A model generated the notes under the pieces. That model was given only the letters and a program-made list of their open reading frames with translations, had not been told where the DNA came from and did no database searches. From positions 1,240,001-1,304,000 of the forward strand of contig VNWV01000001.1 of assembly GCA_009801085.1 (NCBI GenBank): a stretch of DNA of 64,000 bases, written 5' to 3'. Positions 1 through 11,424 of this stretch are shown here, in pieces (the first letter of the stretch is position 1; the number at the start of each line of letters is the position of its first letter). The DNA is from Lasiodiplodia sp. COLG20. Lineage: Eukaryota; Ascomycota; Dothideomycetes; Botryosphaeriales; Botryosphaeriaceae. The translations under genes and the position numbers were made by a program.

Positions 1-2287
1 GGGCGTTCTTCTTCCGGTTCTGGAATCCATCGGTGAAGAATGAGGCAAATACTTCTCTACTCAAATCGAGACTCGAATTTGTTGCCCGTAACATACCGTT
101 TCCAAATCGACTGGTCATCGGCTTGCGGGATCATGTCCTGTAATCCCCAATAGGCTCTCTGAGTTTCCTCACTGCGGCTGCAGTTCTGTCGAACTTATAG
201 TGAGGCCAGAAAGGTTACAAAAATACAAGATCATAAGGAGAGGTATTGGTAGGACAAGAGTCATGGATCATTCCTTGGCACGGTAGTGAAACTGGAAGCG
301 GAAAGCAAGACACTTGGCAGATGAGCGATTCAAACCTTCCTTTGATTGGATTGGTCGCATTGCTTCTTAATTAACATCGGAAGGAAGGAAGAGAAAAAGC
401 AAAGAAAGAGCGGGCATCGGCTATTCCGAAGGATGAAGAAAGAACAAGAGCTTTGTAAATTGGGCGGCAAAGGATGGATCCAGATCACAGCCTCGATATA
501 GGGTCCCCCCCTGCCGTGCATCCGTTTCGCTTGGCGTGACGAGGTGGGGGATGACAAGAAGTTCCATTGCTGGCTGATGAGACGCGTTCGCCTTGAGATC
601 CTGACCACCAAGCATTATGATCTCATATCGGATCTGAGTAGGTAGTACAGCTGCAGATTGATTCCGGGCCGGAGAACGCGTGCGGGCTTACGTTATACTC
701 AGTATTCGAGAACGAGGAAGCGACAGCTCGCCTTGCACAGAAAGCATAGCTCGACACCTCGATCGTCGCATGCCGACGGGGGCAGCAAAATCATAAACAG
801 GAAACCCGTCGTAATACGGGCACAGCCTTCAGAATGGTGGGGCAGCGTAGCAGTGACACCGCTACAATGGCCAGCCTTTCCTTTCTCGAGATAGCTTCGG
901 GGGGGATCGAGGCAATGGCTCCGCATCCGCGCGCCGGCGCGCCCCCCAAACCGCGTTCGTCTGAAAGCAATGATCAATCGTGAGCCTATGGTCTGGATGA
1001 GCGGGCCGTGGCCGGGCGGACGGTGGCTGGCTGGCTGGGGCGCCACTACACATCTTTTCGAAACCGCACGCCCCGATGCTACGTGACTCGTTCCCGGGCG
1101 CCTCGGAGAGTCCGGTCTTTGATGGTCGCGTTGCGAGGGGCGTCCGGGCGGTGCGATAACGTCAGCATCCCTGCTTCGGATCGCAAACCGTTTGAGGAAA
1201 AGCAAGAGGGAACAAAAAGAAAAAGAAGTGTTGAGAAAAAAAGGAAAGAGTAGGAGCGCGCCCAAACTTCCCCGTTGGTCAGATTTTGTGGGTCGTACGG
1301 CAGTCGGAATCTCAGACAAGGTCATTCACATGTTCGACATGGTTGAGTCAAGACTCTCAGTGCGAGAAGGACGCGGAACCAGAGAAGCAGCGCGGAAACA
1401 AAAAGGACGCCGCCACTTACATGCGAAAAATTTCGAGTCTAACCACTCAAAACAGCCGGCGCAACCATCTAGCTACCTTTGCTCCGCCTATACGAGAGGA
1501 CAGTAACAGCCGGACGCCACATCGGCAGTTGGTAGTCTTAACTGTGGCTGGCTGGCGTTAACAAGTTACTTAGCGGGAGGGGCTGCGGGCGGACCGGTCT
1601 TGGTCCGTCGCATCACCCACCACCCAACCGAAGGCAGCCGATCACCCTAATCTATCTGTAACCGGGGGAACGACGCGGGATAATCTCCCACCCCCTCCAG
1701 TCGCGGCCCGCTGTTAATTTTGCCTACAGAACAAACCTTGCCCTGACTCGGAACATGCGACCGACTTCAGCCCTAACAGGGTGGTGTTCCTGAGTGACTG
1801 CGCATGCATCGAGAGAACGGGAGAGAAAAATGGAAAACGAAGAATAAGAGACGTTACTTCCAACGCGACCCGCTTGCACAGCCTCGATGGCCGTTGCATC
1901 GAGAGGCTTCCATACCATGTTGTGGCAGCAAGTGTTGCGGCTGTACCGACTCGCGTCACTGGTGACGTGCAAGCATTGCTGGTTAAGGTTTTGACTTGCT
2001 AAGCTTGTCGTGGCTGTGAAAGTAAAATCAGACCATCCACGCTGCGGGCCGGTGAAAGCTACTGCCTCATAGCCGCATGAGTCAAGCATTAGGATCTTCC
2101 CGTACGCCCGAGGTTGTGAGACAAAAGAGATCTTTTCTGTAGGTGATTATGTCTAAGGGCATCGCCGGCCCTTTGTCGTGTCAAGATGAAGTAGAATAAA
2201 TATACAGGGGTATAATTGAAGCCATCCTTGAGTCATCACACAGTAAATGCCTGTGAGAGGAAAACGCCCAAACGCCGCCCGTGGTCA
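1..2287. other. Gene-free left end
   Basis: I see no supported gene here. Open frames up to about 200 codons exist, but they lack ATG starts, recognisable motifs and matching splice signals. The tract lies downstream of the minus-strand receptor gene that ends at 2288. Confidence 0.5.
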
Positions 2288-3713
2288 TCATACCTGGTCA
2301 TGTCGGCTACCTTCCATGAAAAAGCCCCTCTCGCTCTGCGTGAGGCTTGGTGTTCTTGGAGCCTCGATCGGCGGCAGCGTGGGTGTAATCGGCTCATCGC
2401 TTCCCGACCGCGTCCGTTTTTGCGTGACCACTGTGACCACCTTGATGCCGTCATCGCTGTCCCTGCTCGAGTGGCTGGATCCCTCCGACATGATGATGGC
2501 CTTCTCGCAATTCGTCCTCACCGCGTTCAGTTGGCCGTCCCGGCGAGCCAGCTCAAGGTGCACTGTGTCACACTCTCCGCGCTCTTGATCGTTCATGCTA
2601 CAAAGGGTGTGGTGGTTCTTGGTAGTCCCCAGTGCGAGGCGAGAGTTCCACGTACGGCTGCGGTGGTTTGCCGAGCTCTGCGTTCGTGTTGATCCCAAAA
2701 GGTGCGGGAAGATGCGGTTGAAGAAGGCTTTGAAGGTGGGTAGTGAGGCGCAAATGATGGCGGTGTTGATCTCCACGGTAGACCACAGAGCAGCGCCGAC
2801 ATTGTCGTACGTAACATCGTTGGAGTATGAAATCTTGTAGATGGACGAGAGTCGCAGGCTCGAAGTAACAGTGGCACTGCCAATCAGAATTAGCGGATGT
2901 TTACTGACTCGAACGTGAGACGTACAATGTTCCAAGTGCGAAGATACCCATGAGCGCAATCTTCTGCTTCTTGGGGAGATTGAGACTCTTGATGACAGGC
3001 ATTGGCAGGATTACGAGGACAATGTCAAAAACGATGTTGGTGGATGCGTGCGAAAACCACATGGCACCGAAGTTGACACAGTGACCACCCTTGATCGACT
3101 TATCCCAGAAGAAGGGAATAGGCGTGCAGTCGAAGACACTGATGATGACCGTCTCCAGGGTGAACAAGCTGTTGAGTACCAATACTATGCGGCAAGCCAG
3201 CTGCATCTTCTTGATGGCAAAGATGCGAAGATACTGCAATAGGATGGAGATCTTGACCAGACCGACGGCGCCGTTGTAGAATATGACACTGACGTAGAAG
3301 TACTAGACAAGGTTGAGCGAGAGCTTTGGAGGGAAACGGACGACTTTACACACCTTGGAAAGTTCCATCTGGTTCAGTTGGGACACTTCCCACGTATGCA
3401 TGCCGAGACCATGGTGCACCTCTGTCAGGGGTCAGTTGAGGACGCAGGTGAGGTGGGCAAGAGGGAGACGCACGCAAAAGCATCATAGCCGCCATGACGA
3501 TGGTGAAAGCCTAGTCGAGAAGTCAGTCGATGAATGGCGTCAAGAGGGGTGAATGTACAGTACCATTGCAGAAATGACAAACCAGTCATCAGCCCCAAAG
3601 CTTTTCACGACGCAAGTTCGAATGGCGAGACGAGCAGAAAGGATGACAAAGGCCAGCACCGTCATGGTGATGACGGTTGCGGCGAAGCGCGTCCCATTGG
3701 CGGACGCAGCCAT
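2288..3713 (-). CDS. Fungal rhodopsin-domain integral membrane protein (SAT4/PTH11-like 7-TM receptor)
   Basis: This five-exon gene encodes about 406 aa. Exons on the minus strand are 3713-3564, 3510-3474, 3421-3354, 3302-2926 and 2876-2288; the four introns are 49-53 bp and all phases agree. The N-terminus carries a helix (TVITMTVLAFVILSARLAIR) followed by the short GADDW motif that typifies the fungal rhodopsin domain. Exon 3 adds the loop with GLGMHTWEV, and exon 4 gives further membrane helices and the KISILLQYLRIF and VFDIVLVILPMPVI segments. The last exon completes the seventh helix and a Ser/Thr-rich cytoplasmic tail of roughly 130 residues. No CFEM domain is visible upstream. In this family such proteins are plasma-membrane receptors or sensors; ligand and partner cannot be read from sequence. 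The ATG at 3713 was chosen because it directly precedes the first helix. Confidence 0.85.
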
Positions 3714-6185
3714 GGCGGGCTATGTGGAGTTGGGAGTCGAATGGACTTTGGAGAGGCCAGAGGGGACTAGAGGCGGGGAGGAAGAGGGCGAGGACGGGTA
3801 TTATCAACAGTTGACATAGCAAAGCTTAAGCGCAAAAGATCCTCGCAGGGGCTCCATTATTCTGGAGAGTGCTAAGAGAGGCACAGCGGAAATGCTTCGG
3901 GCGTGAACGGAGCACACGGGGATCTTGCCAATGATCAGAATGGTGGAGGAGGTCTTGGTACGCGACCCCGGGTTCCTGCGCCGGCATGCTGGGCCCCTGG
4001 TCAGCGAAGAGGCCCAGGCAAGTGGATGCAGCGTGGCGGCTCGGAGGACGGCCGTTTCGCGTTAAGACACAGACCCTCGACCCCACGATCACTGCTGACA
4101 GATTGTGCTCGGCATAACGCAGACCCAGACGCACGTGGATCAGCGTCGATAGTCAGTGGCTGATCGCACCTCATGGGACAAGCACTGCTGTCTTAGGCCT
4201 TAAAACGACCGGGTTCCTTCTCTATTCCGTTGGTGAGGTGCTCTTCGGGCGAGCATCGCATGCTCTTGGCCCGGTGGGCTGGGTCTCTGTCGCCATCGCT
4301 AACTGCACTGGAAAGGAGAAGCCGTGCCAAATAGCCAGGAATAAGATCGCTCCACCAGGGGCCGTGCTGTCCGGGGCAGCTGGTAGGCGGCGGGTGGTAT
4401 GAGGCGTGTTTAGGGCCGGGGCTGCCAGAGACGGGACGGAAGGCGTTCGCTTGGCTGGTAGTTGGGCGCCAGGTCGCCAAATGGCAGACGGCGCTGCGCC
4501 TGGTGGATACGTTCTGAGCACGTCTCAGGTGTGCAGACAGCAGCGAGAATGGTGGCGAGGTTGGAAAGGACTTCTGGTCTAGTGCGGTGCAAAGTAAGCC
4601 GGATCGGCAGCGGTGGTCCGTGTCGGGCAGCTGTGAGAGTGGAGTTTTGGCTCAAGCCGGAGATTTGCGGCAGCGACGACTCCGCCCGCCTGCTTCGCGC
4701 TCCATGACTCTTGCGCCTCCAACGTCGCGCCTGCAACCGCGCTCCTCTGCTGCTCGCCGCACCCCTCGTGCACGTCGTGTTCTCAGACATCGCGTCTCTG
4801 CATGCGCATGGCGCCTGCAGCCCGGGCGCCCCACTGTGCATCTCTTGTCTGCGCAGATCAGCTCGCCTCAACCCTCAACCACGTGGGCAGTCTCGCCATC
4901 ACCCATGACGTTGTTGGAGCCTGTGCGCGGTGATTGACACCAGACGGTGGAATTGAGCTCTGATATCTGGCCGTTGAAACCTATCAGGCCACCGTCGCGC
5001 GCCAATGGGCGATTTGTCGGTGCCACTAAGCGTCTTTCCAACGCTCACGACGAATATCGGACCCGGCCTCCACAAAACCCGAGCAGTCAGCAGCCGCAAG
5101 CGGTTCGACAACTTCCCTATGTGGATGAAATTATACCGGTCGATCGCAGCTTCACCAACCGTCACAGGACCTCCTATTCCAGCTAGTTGCAAGCCGAGTA
5201 GCCTAAACGTGCTATGCGCATAAACCAGCCTCTACCCGAGAGATGACCGTTCCGTCTTTCGGCCAACCATACCTTCTCCTCGCGAATGCGAGCACCGCGC
5301 CGCTGTTGCAAGCTGACGCCAAGGTGCCAGTCTCTGTTCACTGCGCGAGAGCAAACGATGCACGTCAAGCGTTTCACGCGGCTGCGCCGCGATCGCTTCG
5401 CCTCGATCGAAGATTCTCGGGCCATTGCTTCCGATTGCAGCAAAGGGTCTTCGGCCAGCTGAAAAATTGCCTTCCATCCACTCAACGCTCTAGGCTGAAC
5501 TGGGAAGCTCCAAGAGCGCCCCTTAAGCAACAGCCATGTCCCCATTCTTCTCCCGCAACTCTAGCTCACTGCGTACATAGGCCCCGACCGAAGCGCAAAA
5601 TCCATCATGCCGTTGTGTCCAATGTCTGGACAGCGTCAACAATGAAATCTCGTGCTGTGCCATTGTCAGGGGCTTCTGTCAAATTATCGCCACAATGATT
5701 GGATCGGATTCGCCGGCATCGGACGCCCTTCAGCCTATTACTCTTCTTCATTCGTCATCTTTTCCTCTTCCCTCATCGTGGTGCTTTCGGAGGCGCCGTA
5801 AGGTTCCGCCACTAATCGCAAGCGCCGGCTACAGTTCCGCCACTAATCGCAAGCGCCGGCTACAGTTCCGCCACTAATCGCAAGCGCCGGCTACAGTTCC
5901 GCCTTACGGCGGAGAAATCAATTACCAGCAACCAACTTCATATCGACTTCTTCATTAATTATTGGATATAAAACAATCCTACCGTTGATTTTCTTACGTA
6001 CTGCCACTGTGCCGCGCAAGCTGTGCGAACGAGCCGTATTTAACCGCCCCAGGCAGAAGTAGCGCGATGAAGCAACTGCAATCCCATCAATCGGAGCCAA
6101 TGGACAACAGGCGCTGTTTTGTTTCGAGTTGAATGTCGATTAACCACACATCTTCCAGAGGATCCTTGCTCTGTTCACTCCAAGC
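3714..6185. other. Intergenic region with short tandem repeat
   Basis: No gene is supported over 2.5 kb. Several GC-rich open frames around 4.2-5.7 kb overlap on both strands without motifs or clear ATG-initiated exons. The one distinct structure is the 31-bp tandem repeat at 5803-5895. Confidence 0.5.
5803..5895. repeat. 31-bp unit, three perfect tandem copies with flanking inverted ends
   Basis: Three identical 31-bp units run head to tail at 5803-5833, 5834-5864 and 5865-5895. Each begins GTTCCGCCACTAATCGCAAG and ends CGCCGGCTACA. A partial fourth copy (GTTCCGCC) follows at 5896. The block is framed by CGCCGTAAGG on the left and its inverted complement CCTTACGGCG on the right, so the whole array sits inside a 10-bp inverted repeat. 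Confidence 0.95.
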
Positions 6186-6541
6186 ATGTCGCTTTCGCGT
6201 CTTCCCAACGCTGCGTCACCTGCCACATCAACAAATGATGAAGAAATCCTCACTCCTCCAAGCTATGCCTCATTCGCCGCGGGTATGCTTCCCCCCGCGC
6301 CAACCGACGCCACGCTTCCAGAGAACTGGATCTTGGCTGTATGCAGCGAGTGCTAGCGACTACCACACCTTGACCATTGTTTTAACCATCAACAACAGCA
6401 CACCTGAATCCGCTTATCAGGTTTCACCCCGACCTGCTAGGCCCAGAAGATGATGTCTGTCGGCTTCGCTTCCCCTTTCACATTTTAAATCCTTCGCTCC
6501 ACCCGCGGCTTGTCGTCAGCCGCCTCGGCTCAACCGACTGA
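6186..6541 (+). CDS. Small two-exon protein of unknown function
   Basis: No single open frame reveals this gene. An ATG at 6186 opens 54 codons plus two bases ending at 6349. A 71-bp intron (donor GTGCTAG, acceptor CTTATCAG at 6420) joins it in phase to 6421-6541, giving 94 aa. The peptide reads like a real protein across the junction: an acidic, Pro-rich N-terminal part (DEEILTPPSYASFAAG), then LPENWILAVCSEFHPDLLG and a segment with DDVCRLRFPFHILNPSLHPR. It has two or three cysteines, no signal peptide and no membrane helix. I do not recognise the family. The donor is weak, and the true 3' end could involve another intron. A spurious frame join is possible. Confidence 0.4.
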
Positions 6542-7671
6542 CCTCGGGTCGATCGTTGTGGCTGCGGGAAGAAAAGACGCCATAGAACGCAGCAATAACG
6601 ACGGTATCGGATAGAAAGCACAGTACGTGCGAGTAAAAATTTTCTGACAACACAGTGCTCCTCCCTTCGCCTCCAAATTCCGGACCCCAACCTCCTTATA
6701 CGACCGTACGTATCTCTCATCCCTCCCCTTAGCCTTGACCATTCACAGCAAAAGTTCATTCGACGCCATCTACTCCTTTTCTCCTCCACAGATGACGTCG
6801 CTATGGCCCCCCGCTCAAGCCATGGCTCGCTCGCTCGCTCGCTCGCTCGCTCGCTCCCACACGATCGTCAAGCGGAGACAGAAATCTCGTATTTTCTCCT
6901 TCATAATTGATGCACGTAATGTCTATCTGCACATCCGGCATCGCACGTCGCTCATGTGCACCGTGACGGTGTTCGCGAAGCATATGCTCCACAGCTCCGC
7001 AGTGTTCGGACGCGAGTGGGGTCTAAGAGCAGGTGGGGCCTCGCCCCGGCCCGAGTGAGCTCGCGAGGCATGTCTACGCGGGATAAAAGTTTGCTCACGC
7101 AGTGATGAAGGGAGAACAAAGGGGGTATCGGAGGGCGAGGTAGGCATCGTGAGTTTATTCTTGTTGTCTCAAGCATTCTCATGTCTGCTGTGGGTGCGAT
7201 ATCGCTCATGGGAGGCAGATGAACGTGCAAATCATCTGCCTTGCCTCTCGCTCAAAGTATTTGCTTTCATGATCCCCCCACAGTACCGACCTTGTGGGAA
7301 GTGGTTAACTACTCCATTTCTCTATCTACCATGTTGAGCTCTTTTGGTCCTGTCCACTTTCTCGGGGTGCTCGTTTTGTATTCCCACGAAAGTGTAGTAA
7401 TGAAGCAGAAAAGGGAAAACCATCTTCTGAGGAAAAGCTCTGTTGAAAGAAAAGAAAAATGCCATCCTGCTTTGTAAGATTCATGCCGATGAAGTTTTGA
7501 TCAGTTTCGCAAGCTTCGTCAGGAAACGCTAGACTTTTGAACGCCTGGTAGTAAGACCCAAAAAGAAGAGGAAAAACCAGGAGGATATTGGTGTGAGACA
7601 GCTCTAGGTCTACTATTCTCGTCTTCAGAAGAGCATCTCGTGGCCCTCTCCCAGGCCCGACGTCTGGTGAA
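6542..7671. other. Intergenic region with simple-sequence repeat
   Basis: No gene is supported. The tract contains the (GCTC)8 microsatellite at 6825-6856 and pyrimidine-rich stretches. Confidence 0.5.
6825..6856. repeat. (GCTC)8 microsatellite
   Basis: Eight uninterrupted copies of the tetranucleotide GCTC occupy 32 bp. The unit length is not a multiple of three, so any coding frame through it would shift with copy number; this argues against the overlapping open frame being a gene. Confidence 0.95.
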
Positions 7672-8983
7672 TCAGTTCAGGTCCGTGACTGAACCTGTAA
7701 CACCGCATTTTAGGCATTTATCCCTCGAGCCAAGAATTCCAACCTTATGAGCGTAGCAGGGGTCCAACTCAGCAAATTCCGTTTGAAGAAAAGAACGGTA
7801 TAGTTTTGTCAGTCCAGCACGTTCAGCATCGCTATTGACAGCGAAAATATCCCATGGCTCGAGCTCGTGACCGAAGAGCGGCGCGAGGTAAGACTTTCTG
7901 TACTTCGCCAATGACATGTTCTGCTCTGTAATGCGGGGACCGCCGTGGCTGCGGACTAGATAGCCCTTCTGGTAGTACTTGTTCCAGGTCAGGGCTCGGG
8001 GACTCCCACGCCTCTTGGTCGATGTCGCGCATTTCGAAAAGTAGTCTTTCTTTTCCCCGCCCCAAGCTTGGCGTAAAACCTGGAGGGAATCGCGGGCAGT
8101 GGGAGTGTTCCGGACGGTCTCGGAAAGTTCGTCCAATAGCTTTTCGGACATATAAGACTCGAAATAGTTCAGAGTCGTCTGAATTAGAGGATACTCAACG
8201 TTGTTTCGAAGTATGTCTCTGGCGATTTTTTCGGTCCACACACCATGGGCATGATTAAGAATTTCTCCTGGTTGGTCCTCGATTGTCTGGACCCCGCTTG
8301 TCCCATGTGTCGCCGGAGCTGGAGCTGCTGTTCTTGTAGAGACCTCTCTTGCAGTTCTGGGCCTTTTTGCAAGGGGTTTGCCATCCTCGCTATCGTCATC
8401 TTCAACTTCGATGAATCTTGTTTTACTCCCTGCCCTTTCCTGCTGTCCACTCGAAAGTGTAACGGGCGTCTGATTGCCGGACTTTCCAGTCTCAGGCACC
8501 GATGTCCCCTGGTCGTGCATTTTGAGTGATCTCTGGAACTCCGCAATCTTCTCCTCGATGGCAAAAAGTTCCTGCCTTTTGGTTGCATTTATCTCCTCGC
8601 CTTCTGCAATTCTTGTGATTGACTCAAGTTGACTCTTGGCCTGTTCAAGCTTCTGGTCCAGTTCTCTTCCCTGTTCCTGTACTTGTTCGGCATGCTTTGC
8701 AAGCTCCTGAGTTGCTTCCATTTGCGCTTGCAATCTGCCCACAACGCCTTTGAGATTGTCCCTTTGCTTATGTTAGCGCATAGCTCACTTATGCTCGAAG
8801 TGCACTTCACTGACTGTACTCCGATGCTTGCTTTCTGTGCATGCTGAACCCCGCCAATATTCCTCTCACGCCATCTCGCTTCACTCCTGCTGCGACGTGA
8901 GCATGTGCCTAGGTAAGGTACATCTGAGATTGATCTTACGGCTGAGCTCGCATTTTTGGTTCGGGAGGCTGTCGATTGCTCAT
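7672..8983 (-). CDS. Coiled-coil protein of unknown function
   Basis: Two exons (8983-8940 and 8761-7672) encode about 377 aa. The long open frame by itself has no ATG at its 5' end. A short upstream exon beginning ATG at 8983 (MSNRQPPEPKMRAQP) ends at a GTAAGA donor and joins in phase 2 across a 178-bp intron. Residues about 15-100 are rich in heptad-like Glu/Gln/Leu and should form a coiled coil. Next comes an acidic-basic linker with a KRPR cluster that could be a nuclear signal. The C-terminal 200 residues are mixed and globular-looking, with WNKYYQKGYLVRSHGG and a terminal Cys cluster (CYAHK...DKCLKCG) that might bind zinc. I do not recognise a family; similar architectures occur in lineage-specific fungal proteins. 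The long body is secure, the first exon less so. Confidence 0.65.
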
Positions 8984-9722
8984 GTCTACTGCGTGGATCG
9001 GACGGCTATTCTTGCTGGGGTGTTGAGGTTACGGGAGTGCACTAACGATGGTGCAAGAGAGTCACCGGTGTAGCGAAGGTGACAATGTTGGTTGCTTTGT
9101 GGTTGAGCGTGATTGAACTGCAGCAGGGTCTTAAGTCGGGCGGTAGCGCGGATCAAACTTGAGGTCATCTGACTATGTGCACCTGCCGAAAAAATAACTG
9201 CGATCCACTGGAATATCTTGAAAGGTGACGCTTTGGAATAAAGCCAATGGGGCTGTGCCGATCATATCTGGAAGGAGCCTTACTCTTCTGTACAAAGTAC
9301 ACCTCATCGTGGCTCACCAGATACTGCTCAGTGCGAACGCATGCTGCACATGTGGATCATTGTCCTGGATTCACCGTACTTGCCTAACTTGTTGCCCTCA
9401 TCCAGTGAAGCGTGGCACTGGAGAGGATATTCAGGATGACCTGCGCCCCTTGCTGATATCCTGCATGATTACATGGCGTAGCGTCACCGTCAGCAACATA
9501 TGTCGACCTAGAGAAAAGCTCTCTGAGCAACAATAATGACAAATAAGACCCTGGGTGAGAGCCGTAGCAAAGCATACTGACTCTCTATTCCATTCAAGCA
9601 TCTTTTGCAACCCAGAGACCCTTTACCACTCACAAAAACAGTTCCCTGCATCACACTCATCTCCGCGCTCATCCATTACCCTCCGACCGCATGAGCCACA
9701 GTATTTCCATCGGCTTAACATC
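8984..9722. other. Intergenic region
   Basis: This is the upstream region of the minus-strand coiled-coil gene and of the plus-strand small secreted candidate. I see no further gene. Confidence 0.4.
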
Positions 9723-10055
9723 ATGCGTGTCAAAAGTGCGATACTGTTGGCTATGCCCTTGCTGCGCTCGGCCCGTGCAGCTTTTCCCACGCGCCATCGC
9801 GATCACCCTCCGCGTGCCCATGATAGCATGGTTACTTAGAGTAAAACCATGAGTTGAAGCCGAAAAGCTGAAGCTTGGAAGCACAAAAAGTGGAAGTCTG
9901 TCTCGGACGAAGAGCGTCAATATGTCACCGAGCACGCTCAAAATGTGGCAGTTTCCGGAAGTCGACGGGGTTTGTATGCGGAAAGTACAGATGCAAATAG
10001 GACAGATGCCCAAGAACTGTGTCGGTCGAAAACGGCACGGAAAGCAAAATCTTGA
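9723..10055 (+). CDS. Candidate small secreted protein
   Basis: An ATG at 9723 starts a typical signal sequence: basic residues, then ILLAMPLL, and a small-residue cleavage region near residue 19. Exon 1 can end at 9813 before GTGCCC. A 54-bp intron ending AAAAG at 9867 then joins exon 2 (9868-10055) in phase, giving 92 aa. The mature part is hydrophilic and charged (EAWKHKKWKSVSDEERQYV), with a single cysteine. A CT-rich leader lies just upstream of the ATG, as in many fungal promoters. The acceptor is unusual, so the junction is uncertain, but exon 2 stays open and reads as a plausible soluble protein. No family is recognised. Confidence 0.3.
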
Positions 10056-11424
10056 TGGGCACTTTCTTAAGGAGATGGAGTAGCTGGCTTGATCGGCATG
10101 GGTTTGCCGAGGGCGTCGGAAAGCTTGATCAACTCAGGAAAAGCTTGAACGCTGCAACTGTTGCAACGCAAACGAATGAGCCGTTATATTACGTCACATA
10201 ACCGCAGCACTGGCGTGATCATCACTAACACAACCAACGACAGGTCTTAGAACACAATAATGGAAAGCTTCTTCTACAGCGACTTGAATAGCATTTTGTC
10301 TATATATGATTCGCATCCGAAAAATGTAAGTCTTCTCTCGAGAAGATCAAAGCATGCCTGTCTTAGCTCTGTAAAATTGATGTATGTCATGAGCACGCCA
10401 AGTGTCGTAGTCGGTTTAAGCTTACAACACTAAGGGCCAACAAACTGTGAGTTAGTCATTACCCAACACACATCCATTCGATCGGCATATATTAGCTCAA
10501 TGCGCATGAGGAGTCTTGACTTTTGTGTTCCCGACACCTTGTCGGGACCCCGGTCATCTCTCTTCTCAATACCTGATGATCTTCCCGAACAGCCAACAGT
10601 AAGGATTTCCCCCTTTACAGACCAAACGGAACTCCGGAAAAGCACGGAAAGCAACGGGCTTCGGCCATCGCAATGCGTCAAAAGATGGTCTTACTCTGGA
10701 CCAGGCAAACCTTCATCTCTGACGAACCGGAATCTTCGGCCGAGGCGGCCTTGTTGGAGGCCGAATTGACCGGGGAGTCGGCATTCTACACCGCCGACGC
10801 TGATTGAAGATTTTGCATCAGGGACCCCGATCGGAAGGAGCCCCGAATGAATCTGCCAGGGTGCAGCAAGAGTGGGAGAAAGGGAAAAAAGAAGTATGTA
10901 CTGAATCAGTGTTTTGCTTTTGCGGCTCAGAAAGAAGTTTTGCCAATGGTACCTAAAGGGCCGTTCCGCGAAGCTTAAGTACGCCGCAGAATGTACAAAA
11001 ATGACTCGCATGGGGTCGAGAAGAACAACAGACTGCTGGCTCGGCAGAAAATGTTCAGATCATCAATGTTGCAAGTATACGATGCGCGCGTGGCCCAAGA
11101 AAGAAGTAATATTTCCAGGCCGTCCTCGAGACCGCTAAATGGGTCTCCTATTGGCCCACACGTCGTCATCTTGCCTTGTCAGCCCCACTAGTATAAGCCC
11201 CATCTCTCATTGTGCATTCAGGCCTCTCTCTCTACTTCGGCCTCGGCCTCGGCCTGCCTTAAGATGGTCCGTTGCTAGTTTGCACTTAGCACAGTAATGA
11301 TCTACGTTACGTTCGCGGACCTCCTTATGTATGAAAGTGTTTAAATAGCTCCACGGAACAGCCATCAACTTGCTGTTTTCTTGATACACATAGCTCTTTG
11401 CAAATTCCAATAGTCAAGTCCAAG
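10056..11424. other. Intergenic region with a possible very small gene
   Basis: No well-supported gene. At 10260-10450 a short ATG exon ends at a perfect GTAAGT donor and could join a second short exon (49 aa in total); this is treated as a finding. TTTAAATA at 11341-11348 may be the core promoter element for the monooxygenase gene that follows. Confidence 0.4.

Noticed and set aside
699..1325. 208-codon minus-strand frame
   Set aside because: No family motif, low-complexity Arg/Pro composition, and an overlapping frame on the other strand.
10529..10547. Short perfect hairpin TCCCGACA...TGTCGGGA
   Set aside because: Too small and isolated to support an element or terminator.
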